Assembly: GCA_002367375.1 (NCBI GenBank)
Contig: DFBR01000006.1
Span: 1-5,123 of the forward strand
From: Erythrobacter sp. UBA3075
GTDB taxonomy: Bacteria > Pseudomonadota > Alphaproteobacteria > Sphingomonadales > Sphingomonadaceae
Direction of reading: 5' to 3'
Length of the DNA: 5,123 nucleotides
A model generated the notes under the pieces. The model was not told the DNA's origin and did not search any database. It saw only the letters and a program-made list of their open reading frames with translations. Of the stretch, positions 1 to 5,123 are shown one piece after another (the stretch's first letter is position 1; every line of letters begins with the position of its first letter). The translations under genes were made by a program, and so were the position numbers.

Positions 1-1310
1 TCGTGGTAATATTCGGCGCGGAAGATGAACCACACCATGTCGGCATCCTGCTCGATTGAGCCGGATTCGCGCAGGTCGGACAGCATCGGGCGCTTGTCCT
101 CGCGCGATTCCACCGCACGGCTGAGCTGCGACAGCGCGATTACCGGAACCTGCAATTCCTTCGCGAGCGTTTTGAGCCCGCGCGAGATTTCCGAAATCTC
201 GTTCACGCGGTTGTCGCTGGCGCGGCCAGAACCTTGCAGCAATTGCAGGTAATCGACCACGATCAGCCCGATATCGTGCCGCCGCTTCAATCGCCGCGCG
301 CGGGTGCGCAGGCCGGAAATCGTCAGCGCTGGCGTATCGTCGATATAGAGCGGCAATTCGGACAGCTTCTGCGCCGCGTAGGACAATTTCTGGAATTCAT
401 CGCGGTTGAGTTTGCCCGAACGCAGCGCCTCGGATGACACCTCGGCCTGTTCGGCAAGGATACGCGTGGCGAGCTGGTCGGCGCTCATTTCCAGGCTGAA
501 AAAAGCGGCGGGCGCGCCGTAGCTGTGCGGGCCGCCATCGCGCTGGAAATTCAAATGCTCCTCCGCGCAATTGAAGGCGATGTTCATCGCAAGCGAGCTT
601 TTGCCCATACCCGGACGCCCGGCGAGGATGATGAGATCGGAATTGTGCAGGCCGGCGGTCTTGTTGTCGATCAGCTCCAGCCCTGTGGTCTTGCCCGACA
701 GGCCGCCACCCGAATTCATCGCCGCTTCGACCATGCGGATCGCTTCATGCGAGGCGCTGCGGAAGCTGGTGCCGGTGTTTTCGCTCACCGCGCCTTCCGC
801 CACTTCGAACAGCCGTGCTTCGGCCCCTTCGATCTGGCGCATCGGCTCGACATCCTGCGAGGTGTCGAGCGCGTTCTCCACCAGCTCACGGCCCACGCCG
901 ACCAGTTCGCGCAGCAGGGCAAGGTCGTAAATCTGCTGAGCCAGTTCGCGCGGGGCAAGGAGGCCCTGTCCGTCGGCGGTAAGCTGGGCGAGATAGGCGC
1001 TGCCGCCCAATTCCTTCAGCCCCTCATCATTCTCGAAATAGGGTTTGAGCGTCACCGGCGTGACGATCATCTGCTTTTCAATGCCGATCTGGATGCGGTC
1101 GAAAATGCGCTGGTGGACAGGCGCGTAGAAATGCTTGGGCGCCAGCTCAATCGGCAGCTCTTCCAGCACGCGGTTGTCGATCAGCACGGCGCCGATAAAG
1201 GCCGCCTCTGCTTCCAGATTGGTTGGCAGGGCGCGGCCCTTGGGCGCCGCGTCAGCGCTATTAGGGGCGGCCACAGAATCACTGCGGATCAAGAGGTCTT
1301 CATCTGACAT
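1..1310 (-). CDS. dnaB: Replicative DNA helicase DnaB (3' part outside window)
   Basis: DnaB is the hexameric 5'-3' helicase that unwinds DNA at the replication fork and contacts primase and the loader. The frame is open from ATG at 1310-1308 to the left edge, giving 436 residues; the family usually has about 460-510, so only the C-terminal tail is missing. An N-terminal DnaB domain (about residues 28-130) and linker precede a RecA-type motor. Visible motifs are Walker A GRPGMGKS (231-238, Lys237), FSLEM with the catalytic Glu274, Walker B with Asp353 in VVDYLQLL, SQLSR (394-398), and LRESGSIEQDAD, whose Arg414 lies in the arginine-finger segment. An insert of about 14 residues (254-267) between Walker A and FSLEM is, from memory, usual in alphaproteobacteria. 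No intein interrupts the motifs present. AAGG at 1317-1320 lies 6 nt before the ATG and supports this start. Confidence 0.97.
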   Translation of the reverse strand, partial: MSDEDLLIRSDSVAAPNSADAAPKGRALPTNLEAEAAFIGAVLIDNRVLEELPIELAPKHFYAPVHQRIFDRIQIGIEKQMIVTPVTLKPYFENDEGLKELGGSAYLAQLTADGQGLLAPRELAQQIYDLALLRELVGVGRELVENALDTSQDVEPMRQIEGAEARLFEVAEGAVSENTGTSFRSASHEAIRMVEAAMNSGGGLSGKTTGLELIDNKTAGLHNSDLIILAGRPGMGKSSLAMNIAFNCAEEHLNFQRDGGPHSYGAPAAFFSLEMSADQLATRILAEQAEVSSEALRSGKLNRDEFQKLSYAAQKLSELPLYIDDTPALTISGLRTRARRLKRRHDIGLIVVDYLQLLQGSGRASDNRVNEISEISRGLKTLAKELQVPVIALSQLSRAVESREDKRPMLSDLRESGSIEQDADMVWFIFRAEYYH

Positions 1311-1459
1311 ATGCGGCCTTAATGCGCAGCCAATGCGGCGCGGGCAAGTCGCAGCTTGTCACATTTTTCCATCACTGCCTGTGGAAAGCGGGGACGAATA
1401 CCCGCCGCCCCCTTTTCGCAATTGCAATATGCACCCGCAGTGGGCCAAGGTAGCGGGCG
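1311..1459. promoter_or_regulatory. Divergent intergenic region between dnaB and UPF0262 gene
   Basis: These 149 bp separate two divergent start codons and should carry both promoters, though neither is clear. For dnaB (minus strand) the best -35 is GTGACA (1357-1362, 5/6 to TTGACA), but the sequence 17-18 nt downstream is GC-rich and gives no good -10. For the plus-strand gene no hexamer pair stands out. The region holds the overlapping palindromes GCAATTGC (1418-1425) and ATTGCAAT (1421-1428), which could be a regulator site. A short dyad TTTCC/GGAAA lies at 1366-1370 and 1383-1387. No small ORF or RNA gene is evident. Confidence 0.45.
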
Positions 1460-1951
1460 ATGACACAGGACGCAGGCAACCGGATTGAAGCCATCACGCT
1501 GGATGAAGCGACCGTCATCGCGCGCAATGAAGAGATTGAGAAAGAGCGCGAGGTCGCATTGCGCGATCTGGTGGAGGACAATCTCTTCCGGCCCTTGCGG
1601 GCGCTGGAAAACGGTCATGCCGGTCCGTGGCATGTCCACCTTGGCATTGTCGAAGGGATGTTGGCGCTGGGGCTGAAAGATCGCGCCGGGGCCGATGCGG
1701 GCACTATAGGGCTGGGACTGGGCCGCTTGCGCCGCGTGGTGCGCGAATATTTCGCTATATGTGACAGCTATTACAAGGCGCTGCGCCGCACATCCGCGCA
1801 GGAGATCGAAACTATCGATATGGCGCGGCGGGGCATTCATGATCGCGGAACGCGGCAATTGACTGAGGCGCTGGACGGCAAGGTTGAAACCGATTTTGAA
1901 ACCGCGCGGCGATTGTTTACATTAATTTGCGTGCTGCATATCAAGGCTTAA
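1460..1951 (+). CDS. UPF0262 family protein (function unknown)
   Basis: The 163-residue product matches my recollection of the UPF0262 family of small, soluble alphaproteobacterial proteins without a known biochemical role. Family-like stretches are the acidic/basic helix with ERE-ALRDLVEDN (about 29-41), the strand-like part around 57-73, RRVVREYFAICDSYY (91-105), EIETIDMARRGIHDRG (115-130), and the C-terminal TARRLFTLICVLH (148-160), the most diagnostic part. There is no signal peptide or membrane segment, so it should be cytoplasmic. Length is normal for the family. The ATG at 1460 follows AAGG (1447-1450) by 9 nt. It is divergent from dnaB and 63 bp upstream of the GH25-like gene on the same strand, so co-transcription with that gene is possible. 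In several alphaproteobacteria the family sits near hisD (from memory); that arrangement is not seen here. Confidence 0.88.
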   Translation: MTQDAGNRIEAITLDEATVIARNEEIEKEREVALRDLVEDNLFRPLRALENGHAGPWHVHLGIVEGMLALGLKDRAGADAGTIGLGLGRLRRVVREYFAICDSYYKALRRTSAQEIETIDMARRGIHDRGTRQLTEALDGKVETDFETARRLFTLICVLHIKA

Positions 1952-1955
1952 CCTA

Positions 1956-1973
1956 GAGCGGTTCAAGAGCCGC
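1956..1973 (+). other. Small GC-rich hairpin after the UPF0262 stop
   Basis: GCGGTT (1958-1963) and AGCCGC (1968-1973) can pair as a 6-bp stem with one G-U pair around a CAAG loop, starting a few bases after the TAA. No T-run follows, so it does not qualify as an intrinsic terminator. It could attenuate read-through or protect an mRNA 3' end in a UPF0262-GH25 transcript. A close copy of its sequence lies after the GH25 stop. Confidence 0.3.
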
Positions 1974-2014
1974 CTGGCACTGCCACCAATTACACCAATC
2001 AAGGGTCGCGCCCG

Positions 2015-2713
2015 ATGGGCAAGAAGAAGAAATCTGTCTGGCGCTTCTGGGTTGAGGCGCTGCTGCTGCTCGCGCTGATTGGCACCGGCGTGTTCCTGTG
2101 GTGGCGCACGCAGAACTGGACGCCGCCGCGCGCGGAATTCCCGGTGCAGGGCGTGGTGATGGGGGCAGGCGATGGTCCGATTGATATCTCCGCCTTGCGC
2201 ACCGCGCGCGCCGATTTCGTCTATCTCGAAGCGAGCAGCGGGGCAGAGGGGCGCGACGAATTGTTCGGCCGCAATCTGGCCGCACTGACCGACACGGGCA
2301 TCATGCACGGCGCGGTCCATGCCTATGATCCGTGCATCCCGGCAGAGCGGCAGGCGGCCAATTTCGTGACCATCGTGCCGCGCGACCCACAGCTTCTCCC
2401 GCCCGCCATCGCGCTCGACAAACCCGCCAGCGAATGCGGCGATCCGGTGGTCGAGGCTGCGCTGGAAAGCGAGCTGACCACATTCATCAACCAGGTCGAA
2501 GGCCATGCCGGACAGCCGGTGGTGCTGAAGGTCAGCGAAGAGTTTGAGCGCACATACGGTATCGCGTCACGGATCGAGCGCAATCTGTGGCTGGAAAAAG
2601 AGTGGCTGCAACCCGATTATGCCGGGCGGCCATGGACCTTGTGGACGACCAACATGCGGCTGAAGAACCCCGCGAATGGGCAGGCTATGCGCTGGGTTGT
2701 GGTGCAGCCGTAA
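2015..2713 (+). CDS. Membrane-anchored GH25 (lysozyme-fold) protein, probably not catalytic
   Basis: The 232-residue product starts with a lysine-rich stretch (residues 3-6) and one hydrophobic helix (about 13-30) with no lipobox or clear cleavage site. This suggests a type II membrane protein with its domain in the periplasm. Residues 44-231 follow the GH25 muramidase pattern: GDGPID (52-57), ADFVYLEASSG (66-76), RDELFGRN (80-87), GIMHGAVHAYDP (95-106), QAANF (113-117), LPPAIALD (128-135), FINQVEGHAGQPVVLKVS (157-174), and a late RPWTLWTT (205-212) with MRWVVVQ (225-231). GH25 enzymes need an early Asp in a GIDVS-like motif and a later DxE pair. Here the first site reads GVVMG (46-50) and the second LDKP (134-137), so the early Asp and the Glu are absent. 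It may bind glycan without cleaving it. AAGGG (2001-2005) lies 9 nt before the ATG. The gene is convergent with the M14 gene, 18 bp away. Confidence 0.8.
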   Translation: MGKKKKSVWRFWVEALLLLALIGTGVFLWWRTQNWTPPRAEFPVQGVVMGAGDGPIDISALRTARADFVYLEASSGAEGRDELFGRNLAALTDTGIMHGAVHAYDPCIPAERQAANFVTIVPRDPQLLPPAIALDKPASECGDPVVEAALESELTTFINQVEGHAGQPVVLKVSEEFERTYGIASRIERNLWLEKEWLQPDYAGRPWTLWTTNMRLKNPANGQAMRWVVVQP

Positions 2714-2731
2714 TTCGGAGCGGCAAGAGCC
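2714..2731. other. Convergent gap between GH25 and M14 genes
   Basis: Only 18 bp separate the two facing stop codons (TAA at 2711-2713; TAG on the minus strand at 2734-2732). The gap contains GAGCGGCAAGAGCC, which forms at best a 3-bp GGC/GCC stem and has no T-run on either strand. No intrinsic terminator is visible, so the two transcripts probably overlap or end by Rho. Confidence 0.4.
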
Positions 2732-3877
2732 CTAGCCCTCGTCGCTCTCCAGCCATTCGGCCAGCGCCGCCAGACATTCGCGTGCCAGCAGCTTGCAGCG
2801 TTCCGGGCTCCAGCCCTGCGCTTCATCGGGCCAGTCGTCATTGTCCTTGAACGGCATTTCCAGTGTCATTGCAGTCGCGCCGTAACGCTCGGCCACCTGA
2901 TTGGTGCTGATCGCCAAATTGGCCTTGCCCGGCGCTGATTTGGGATAGCCCTTCCTGGTCTGGAAATCGCCGGCGCGACGGTCGAGGATGCGCTGGTAGC
3001 GATACATGCGCTCGCCCTGTTCGTCGGTCCAGCTGGGAATGCCTTCAAAACCTGCGAGGAAGACTGCGGCAATCGCCTCGTCACCATGCACATCCATCGC
3101 AAAGTCGACGCCGCTTTCGTCCATCGCATTACGGATCGCGAGCACCTCGGGAGAACGTTCAGCGCTTGGCTCCGCCCATTCGCGGTTGAGGTTTACCCCG
3201 TCGGCATTGCATCGCAGATGGCCGCGGAACGAGCCATCGGGATTGCAATTGGGCACGACATGCAAGCGGCAATGTTTGCGCAATGCGCGGCCCACCACAT
3301 CGGCGGGATCGGTGAGCACTTCCAGCGCGCCTTCCATCCACCATTCGGCCATGCTTTCACCGGGATGCTGGCGGGCATAGAACCACACCTGCATCTCGCC
3401 TTCACCCATTTCGAGGCAGTCGAGCGGACGCCCGTCGAGCGTTTGGCCAAGGCGGCGGTATTCCACGCCTTCGGCGCTCGCGGCTTCAGCCACCAGATCG
3501 TGATGCCGCTCCATCGAATAGGGCGCGAAATAGGCGAAATAAGCGATGTCGGCTGCGGGCGTGTAGCGCACAGTCAAAGTGCCATTGCCGCTATCGGCAT
3601 CGTAGGAACTGGCGGCCCGGCCCCAATAGTCGCGGTCTTCTGAAACGCAGGCGTTGTAGCCCGGCCAACCCGCCGGATAGGCGCTTTCTTTGAGATTATC
3701 GAAAGTCAGCACCAGCTCGCGTCCCGCCGCGCCCGACACGCGGAAGTGGAACCACTGGGCAAATTCGCTTTTGCGGTCGTGCGGGATGCGCAGCTGCGCA
3801 TTTGCACCGTCGATGGACACGACTTCCACATTGCCGCTGTCGAAAGCGGCGTCGATCACGATATTTTGCTGAGTCAT
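2732..3877 (-). CDS. M14 zinc carboxypeptidase, cytosolic-carboxypeptidase-like
   Basis: The 381-residue product has the two-part layout of bacterial CCP/Nna1-like M14 peptidases: an N-terminal beta domain (about 1-120, with WFHFRVSG at 42-49, the family's M14_N type) and a C-terminal metallopeptidase domain (about 125-375). The zinc ligands are His171 and Glu174 in RQHPGES and His264 in DVHGDE. The catalytic Glu340 lies in TLEMPFKD. The substrate-carboxylate site appears as Arg222 (LRCNADG) and Asn231-Arg232 (NLNREW). All key residues are present, so it should remove C-terminal residues from a peptide or protein; the substrate is unknown. No signal peptide or membrane segment is seen, so it is predicted cytoplasmic. 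The start ATG (3877-3875) overlaps the upstream lipoprotein stop as ATGA, with GAGG at 3882-3885 as ribosome site inside that gene. Eukaryotic relatives trim glutamates from tubulin, which does not transfer directly to bacteria. Confidence 0.93.
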   Translation of the reverse strand: MTQQNIVIDAAFDSGNVEVVSIDGANAQLRIPHDRKSEFAQWFHFRVSGAAGRELVLTFDNLKESAYPAGWPGYNACVSEDRDYWGRAASSYDADSGNGTLTVRYTPAADIAYFAYFAPYSMERHHDLVAEAASAEGVEYRRLGQTLDGRPLDCLEMGEGEMQVWFYARQHPGESMAEWWMEGALEVLTDPADVVGRALRKHCRLHVVPNCNPDGSFRGHLRCNADGVNLNREWAEPSAERSPEVLAIRNAMDESGVDFAMDVHGDEAIAAVFLAGFEGIPSWTDEQGERMYRYQRILDRRAGDFQTRKGYPKSAPGKANLAISTNQVAERYGATAMTLEMPFKDNDDWPDEAQGWSPERCKLLARECLAALAEWLESDEG

Positions 3878-3885
3878 TCTACCTC
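3874..3885 (-). promoter_or_regulatory. ATGA stop/start overlap with internal ribosome site
   Basis: On the minus strand the lipoprotein ends GTA GAA TGA while the M14 gene begins ATG ACT CAG, sharing ATGA. GAGG (3882-3885) sits 4 nt before that ATG, within the lipoprotein's last codons. This fixes the M14 start and points to translational coupling, with both proteins made from one transcript. Confidence 0.8.
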
Positions 3886-4479
3886 GATAGTTTCGCCGGA
3901 CGTGCCGGGGAAGCCCGCAAACAGGGCATCGACCATGCGCGTAGCGGCGGCGGCTTCATCGGCATAGTCGCTATTGCGGGTGGCAACCATGCTCGCGCGA
4001 CCTTCCCACAGGTTTGGCCCACCTTCGGGCGACTGGATGGCGACGAATATCTGCCGCTCAATCCGATCTGCGGGCGGACCGGATATCAGGCTGTTGAGAT
4101 TTATGCCGACACCCACGCCGACGCCTGAACCGTAAGAGCCGGTCGATCCACCAGCGCCCACGCCAACACCCCCGCGCCGCCGTTCACCTTCGCCAACGAA
4201 ATATTCCAGATCGATCATCGCCACTTGCTCGCCATTGGTCAGCACGTTGCGATAGCCGAGCGATTCCAGTTCCTGCCGTACAGCGTCGGCATATATGCCG
4301 AATTCGAGCGAATCGGCGTCCATGGTGGGAGATGCGGTGATTTCGATGGTGCCCTGGGCGAGGAAGGCGGGCGTTTCGCCCACAAAGCGCGTGACTTCGA
4401 CGGGCGAGACATAGGCGGGCGTGGCGCAGCCAGCGGTAAGGGCGCATGCGGCGAGGAGTGTGATGACGTGATGTTTCAT
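3874..4479 (-). CDS. DUF4136-type outer-membrane lipoprotein
   Basis: From ATG at 4479 the product has 201 residues. MKHH plus a hydrophobic run leads to the lipobox LTAGC (14-18). Cys18 should be lipidated and Ala19 follows, which is not an Asp retention signal, so Lol sorting to the outer membrane is expected. The rest resembles DUF4136: TIEI near residue 45, [17 protein letters not shown] (63-79), a strand [14 protein letters not shown] (86-99), and ERQIFVAIQ (141-149) with LWEGRA (157-162). A Gly/Val/Ser-rich stretch (103-125) interrupts the middle. The function of this family is not known. A GTG at 4494 would add five residues, but the ATG gives the better signal peptide; neither start has a clear Shine-Dalgarno. 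The TGA overlaps the M14 start by 4 bp, and the gene is divergent from galE. Confidence 0.85.
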   Translation of the reverse strand: MKHHVITLLAACALTAGCATPAYVSPVEVTRFVGETPAFLAQGTIEITASPTMDADSLEFGIYADAVRQELESLGYRNVLTNGEQVAMIDLEYFVGEGERRRGGVGVGAGGSTGSYGSGVGVGVGINLNSLISGPPADRIERQIFVAIQSPEGGPNLWEGRASMVATRNSDYADEAAAATRMVDALFAGFPGTSGETIEVE

Positions 4480-4490
4480 GCTGTTATAAT
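4463..4490 (+). promoter_or_regulatory. Candidate sigma70-type promoter for galE
   Basis: A perfect TATAAT (4485-4490) is preceded by ATGACG (4463-4468, 4/6 to TTGACA) with a 16-nt spacer. Transcription would begin near 4497 and give a galE leader of about 86 nt. The -35 element lies inside the first codons of the divergent lipoprotein gene, so binding here could compete with transcription of that gene. In a GC-rich genome a perfect -10 is uncommon by chance, but this is prediction only. Confidence 0.45.
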
Positions 4491-4511
4491 GCACAAGAAA
4501 GGCGCTTGTGC
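4491..4511 (+). repeat. 7-bp inverted repeat in the divergent lipoprotein/galE region
   Basis: GCACAAG (4491-4497) and CTTGTGC (4505-4511) are exact reverse complements around AAAGGCG. The dyad directly follows the candidate galE -10 and lies just upstream of the lipoprotein start, so it could be an operator for both genes or an RNA hairpin at the 5' end of the galE transcript. Confidence 0.5.
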
Positions 4512-4581
4512 CTATCCGCAGTGGTTAAACGCATTGCGTGACCCATTGCCCGCAGGCCCAATCATGCTAGGCGCTTGCGCC
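4500..4581 (+). repeat. 13-bp direct repeat pair upstream of galE
   Basis: AGGCGCTTGTGCC (4500-4512) and AGGCGCTTGCGCC (4569-4581) agree at 12 of 13 positions, 69 bp apart. The second copy is a dyad (GGCGC TT GCGCC), able to form GGCG/CGCC around a CUUG loop, ending one base before the galE ATG. The first copy can form the same hairpin with one G-U pair. Confidence 0.5.
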
Positions 4582-4582
4582 C

Positions 4583-5123
4583 ATGAGCACTCAGACACCC
4601 GTCCTCGTCACCGGCGGTGCCGGCTATATCGGCAGCCACGCGGTTCTTGCCCTGCTTGATAGCGGTTGGAAGGTCGCGGTGATCGACAATCTGACAACGG
4701 GCTTCAAATTCGCCGTGCCCGATGGCGTGCCGCTGTATGAAGGCGATATTGCGGATGGCGAATTGCTCGCACGCATTTTCACCGAGCAAGGCACGAAAGC
4801 GATCATGCATTTCGCAGGCTCCATCGTGGTGCCCGAAAGCGTCGAAAAGCCGCTCGACTATTATCACAACAATACGGTCAAGAGCCGTGCCTTGATCGAG
4901 GCGGCCGTGACGGCAGGCGTGCCGCATTTCATCTTCAGCTCAACCGCTGCGACCTATGGCATTCCCGAAGAATCGCCGGTGCGCGAGGACACGCCCAAGG
5001 CGCCGATCAACCCCTATGGCTGGTCCAAGCTGATGACCGAGCAGATGCTGGCCGACACGGCCGCTGCGCATGACATGAATTATTGCGCGCTTCGTTATTT
5101 CAACGTTGCGGGGGCTGATCCGC
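4583..5123 (+). CDS. galE: UDP-glucose 4-epimerase GalE (3' part outside window)
   Basis: GalE interconverts UDP-glucose and UDP-galactose with tightly bound NAD, feeding galactose into surface polysaccharides and the Leloir pathway. The frame is open from ATG at 4583 to the right edge, giving 180 of the usual 330-340 residues. It begins with the Rossmann NAD site TGGAGYIG (10-17), then VIDNLTTG (33-40), GDI (54-56), HFAG (76-79) with ESVEKPLDYYHNN (85-97), FSSTAATYG (118-126), and the SDR pair Tyr145 and Lys149 in YGWSK. Thr121 takes the place of E. coli Ser124. RYFNVAGADP (171-180) is the typical start of the sugar-nucleotide region. Related epimerases and dehydratases share the fold, but HFAG-ESV-PL-YY-NN and RYFNVAGA fit GalE best. 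No good Shine-Dalgarno is present: a dyad occupies that position. The gene is divergent from the lipoprotein. Confidence 0.93.
   Translation, partial: MSTQTPVLVTGGAGYIGSHAVLALLDSGWKVAVIDNLTTGFKFAVPDGVPLYEGDIADGELLARIFTEQGTKAIMHFAGSIVVPESVEKPLDYYHNNTVKSRALIEAAVTAGVPHFIFSSTAATYGIPEESPVREDTPKAPINPYGWSKLMTEQMLADTAAAHDMNYCALRYFNVAGADP

Noticed and set aside
525..1307. Long plus-strand open frame (260 codons) opposite dnaB
   Set aside because: It lies wholly antisense to a DnaB frame with intact helicase motifs. GC-rich codon use readily opens the opposite strand, and the translation resembles no family I know.
3..1310. Possible intein or frameshift in dnaB
   Set aside because: The reading frame is continuous, and the Walker A, FSLEM, Walker B and RESGS motifs are spaced normally; the 14-residue insert at 254-267 is far too short for an intein.
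1379..1388. DnaA-box-like TGTGGAAAG near dnaB
   Set aside because: It is a single 7/9 match to TGTGGATAA with no cluster or AT-rich stretch, so it does not indicate an origin.
1319..1858. Minus-strand open frame (179 codons) opposite the UPF0262 gene, reaching the dnaB upstream region
   Set aside because: The UPF0262 family match on the plus strand is convincing, and this frame is not continuous with dnaB.
1956..2000. tRNA-like look (GGTTCAAGAGCC followed by a CCACCA-like end on plus; TAATTGGTGGCA and CTTGAA on minus)
   Set aside because: The T-arm-like loop would have 8 rather than 7 bases, no matching acceptor strand is found, and the minus-strand reading lacks a GGTTCGA-type T arm. At most a decayed fragment; a covariance-model scan would settle it.
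1922..2506. Minus-strand open frame (194 codons) opposite the GH25-like gene
   Set aside because: It overlaps the GH25-like gene antisense and has the Arg/Ala/His-rich composition typical of shadow frames. The plus-strand frame has a ribosome site, a membrane anchor and a recognisable fold.
3086..3643. Plus-strand open frame (185 codons) opposite the M14 gene
   Set aside because: The minus-strand frame carries the complete M14 active site; the antisense translation is His/Ala/Arg-rich without recognisable motifs.
1..5123. Mobile element, CRISPR array or phage module
   Set aside because: No transposase, integrase, terminal inverted repeats or regularly spaced repeats were seen; gene spacing and composition look like ordinary chromosome.

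Overview
The window reads as chromosomal DNA of an alphaproteobacterium, most likely a sphingomonad (Erythrobacteraceae or Sphingomonadaceae type). The base composition is GC-rich, with GC-ending codons and long antisense open frames as a by-product. One gene belongs to UPF0262, a family known essentially from Alphaproteobacteria. DnaB carries the small insert after Walker A that I associate with alphaproteobacterial DnaB. The taxonomic call is inference from composition and family knowledge, not from a search.

Layout, left to right. (1) Positions 1-1310, minus strand: the first 436 codons of the replicative helicase gene dnaB, cut by the left edge. (2) 1311-1459: a 149-bp divergent intergenic region. 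(3) 1460-1951, plus: a UPF0262 protein. (4) 2015-2713, plus: a membrane-anchored GH25 (lysozyme-fold) protein that lacks the expected catalytic acids. (5) 2732-3877, minus, convergent with the GH25 gene: an M14 zinc carboxypeptidase of the cytosolic-carboxypeptidase-like type with all active-site residues. (6) 3874-4479, minus: a DUF4136-type lipoprotein whose stop overlaps the M14 start (ATGA), making a two-gene operon. (7) 4480-4582: a 103-bp divergent region with short dyads and a near-exact 13-bp repeat. (8) 4583-5123, plus: the first 180 codons of galE (UDP-glucose 4-epimerase), cut by the right edge.

The genes do not form one pathway. dnaB serves replication. galE supplies UDP-galactose for surface polysaccharide. 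The lipoprotein and the GH25 protein are envelope proteins by their N-termini. The M14 enzyme has no export signal and should act in the cytoplasm. I see no CRISPR array, insertion sequence, phage gene, RNA gene or integration site.

I do not find a clear new multi-gene system. The best leads are the apparently inactive GH25 protein, the translationally coupled lipoprotein/M14 pair, and the galE leader, which has a perfect TATAAT inside the neighbouring gene's start region and two similar hairpins, one directly against the galE start codon.
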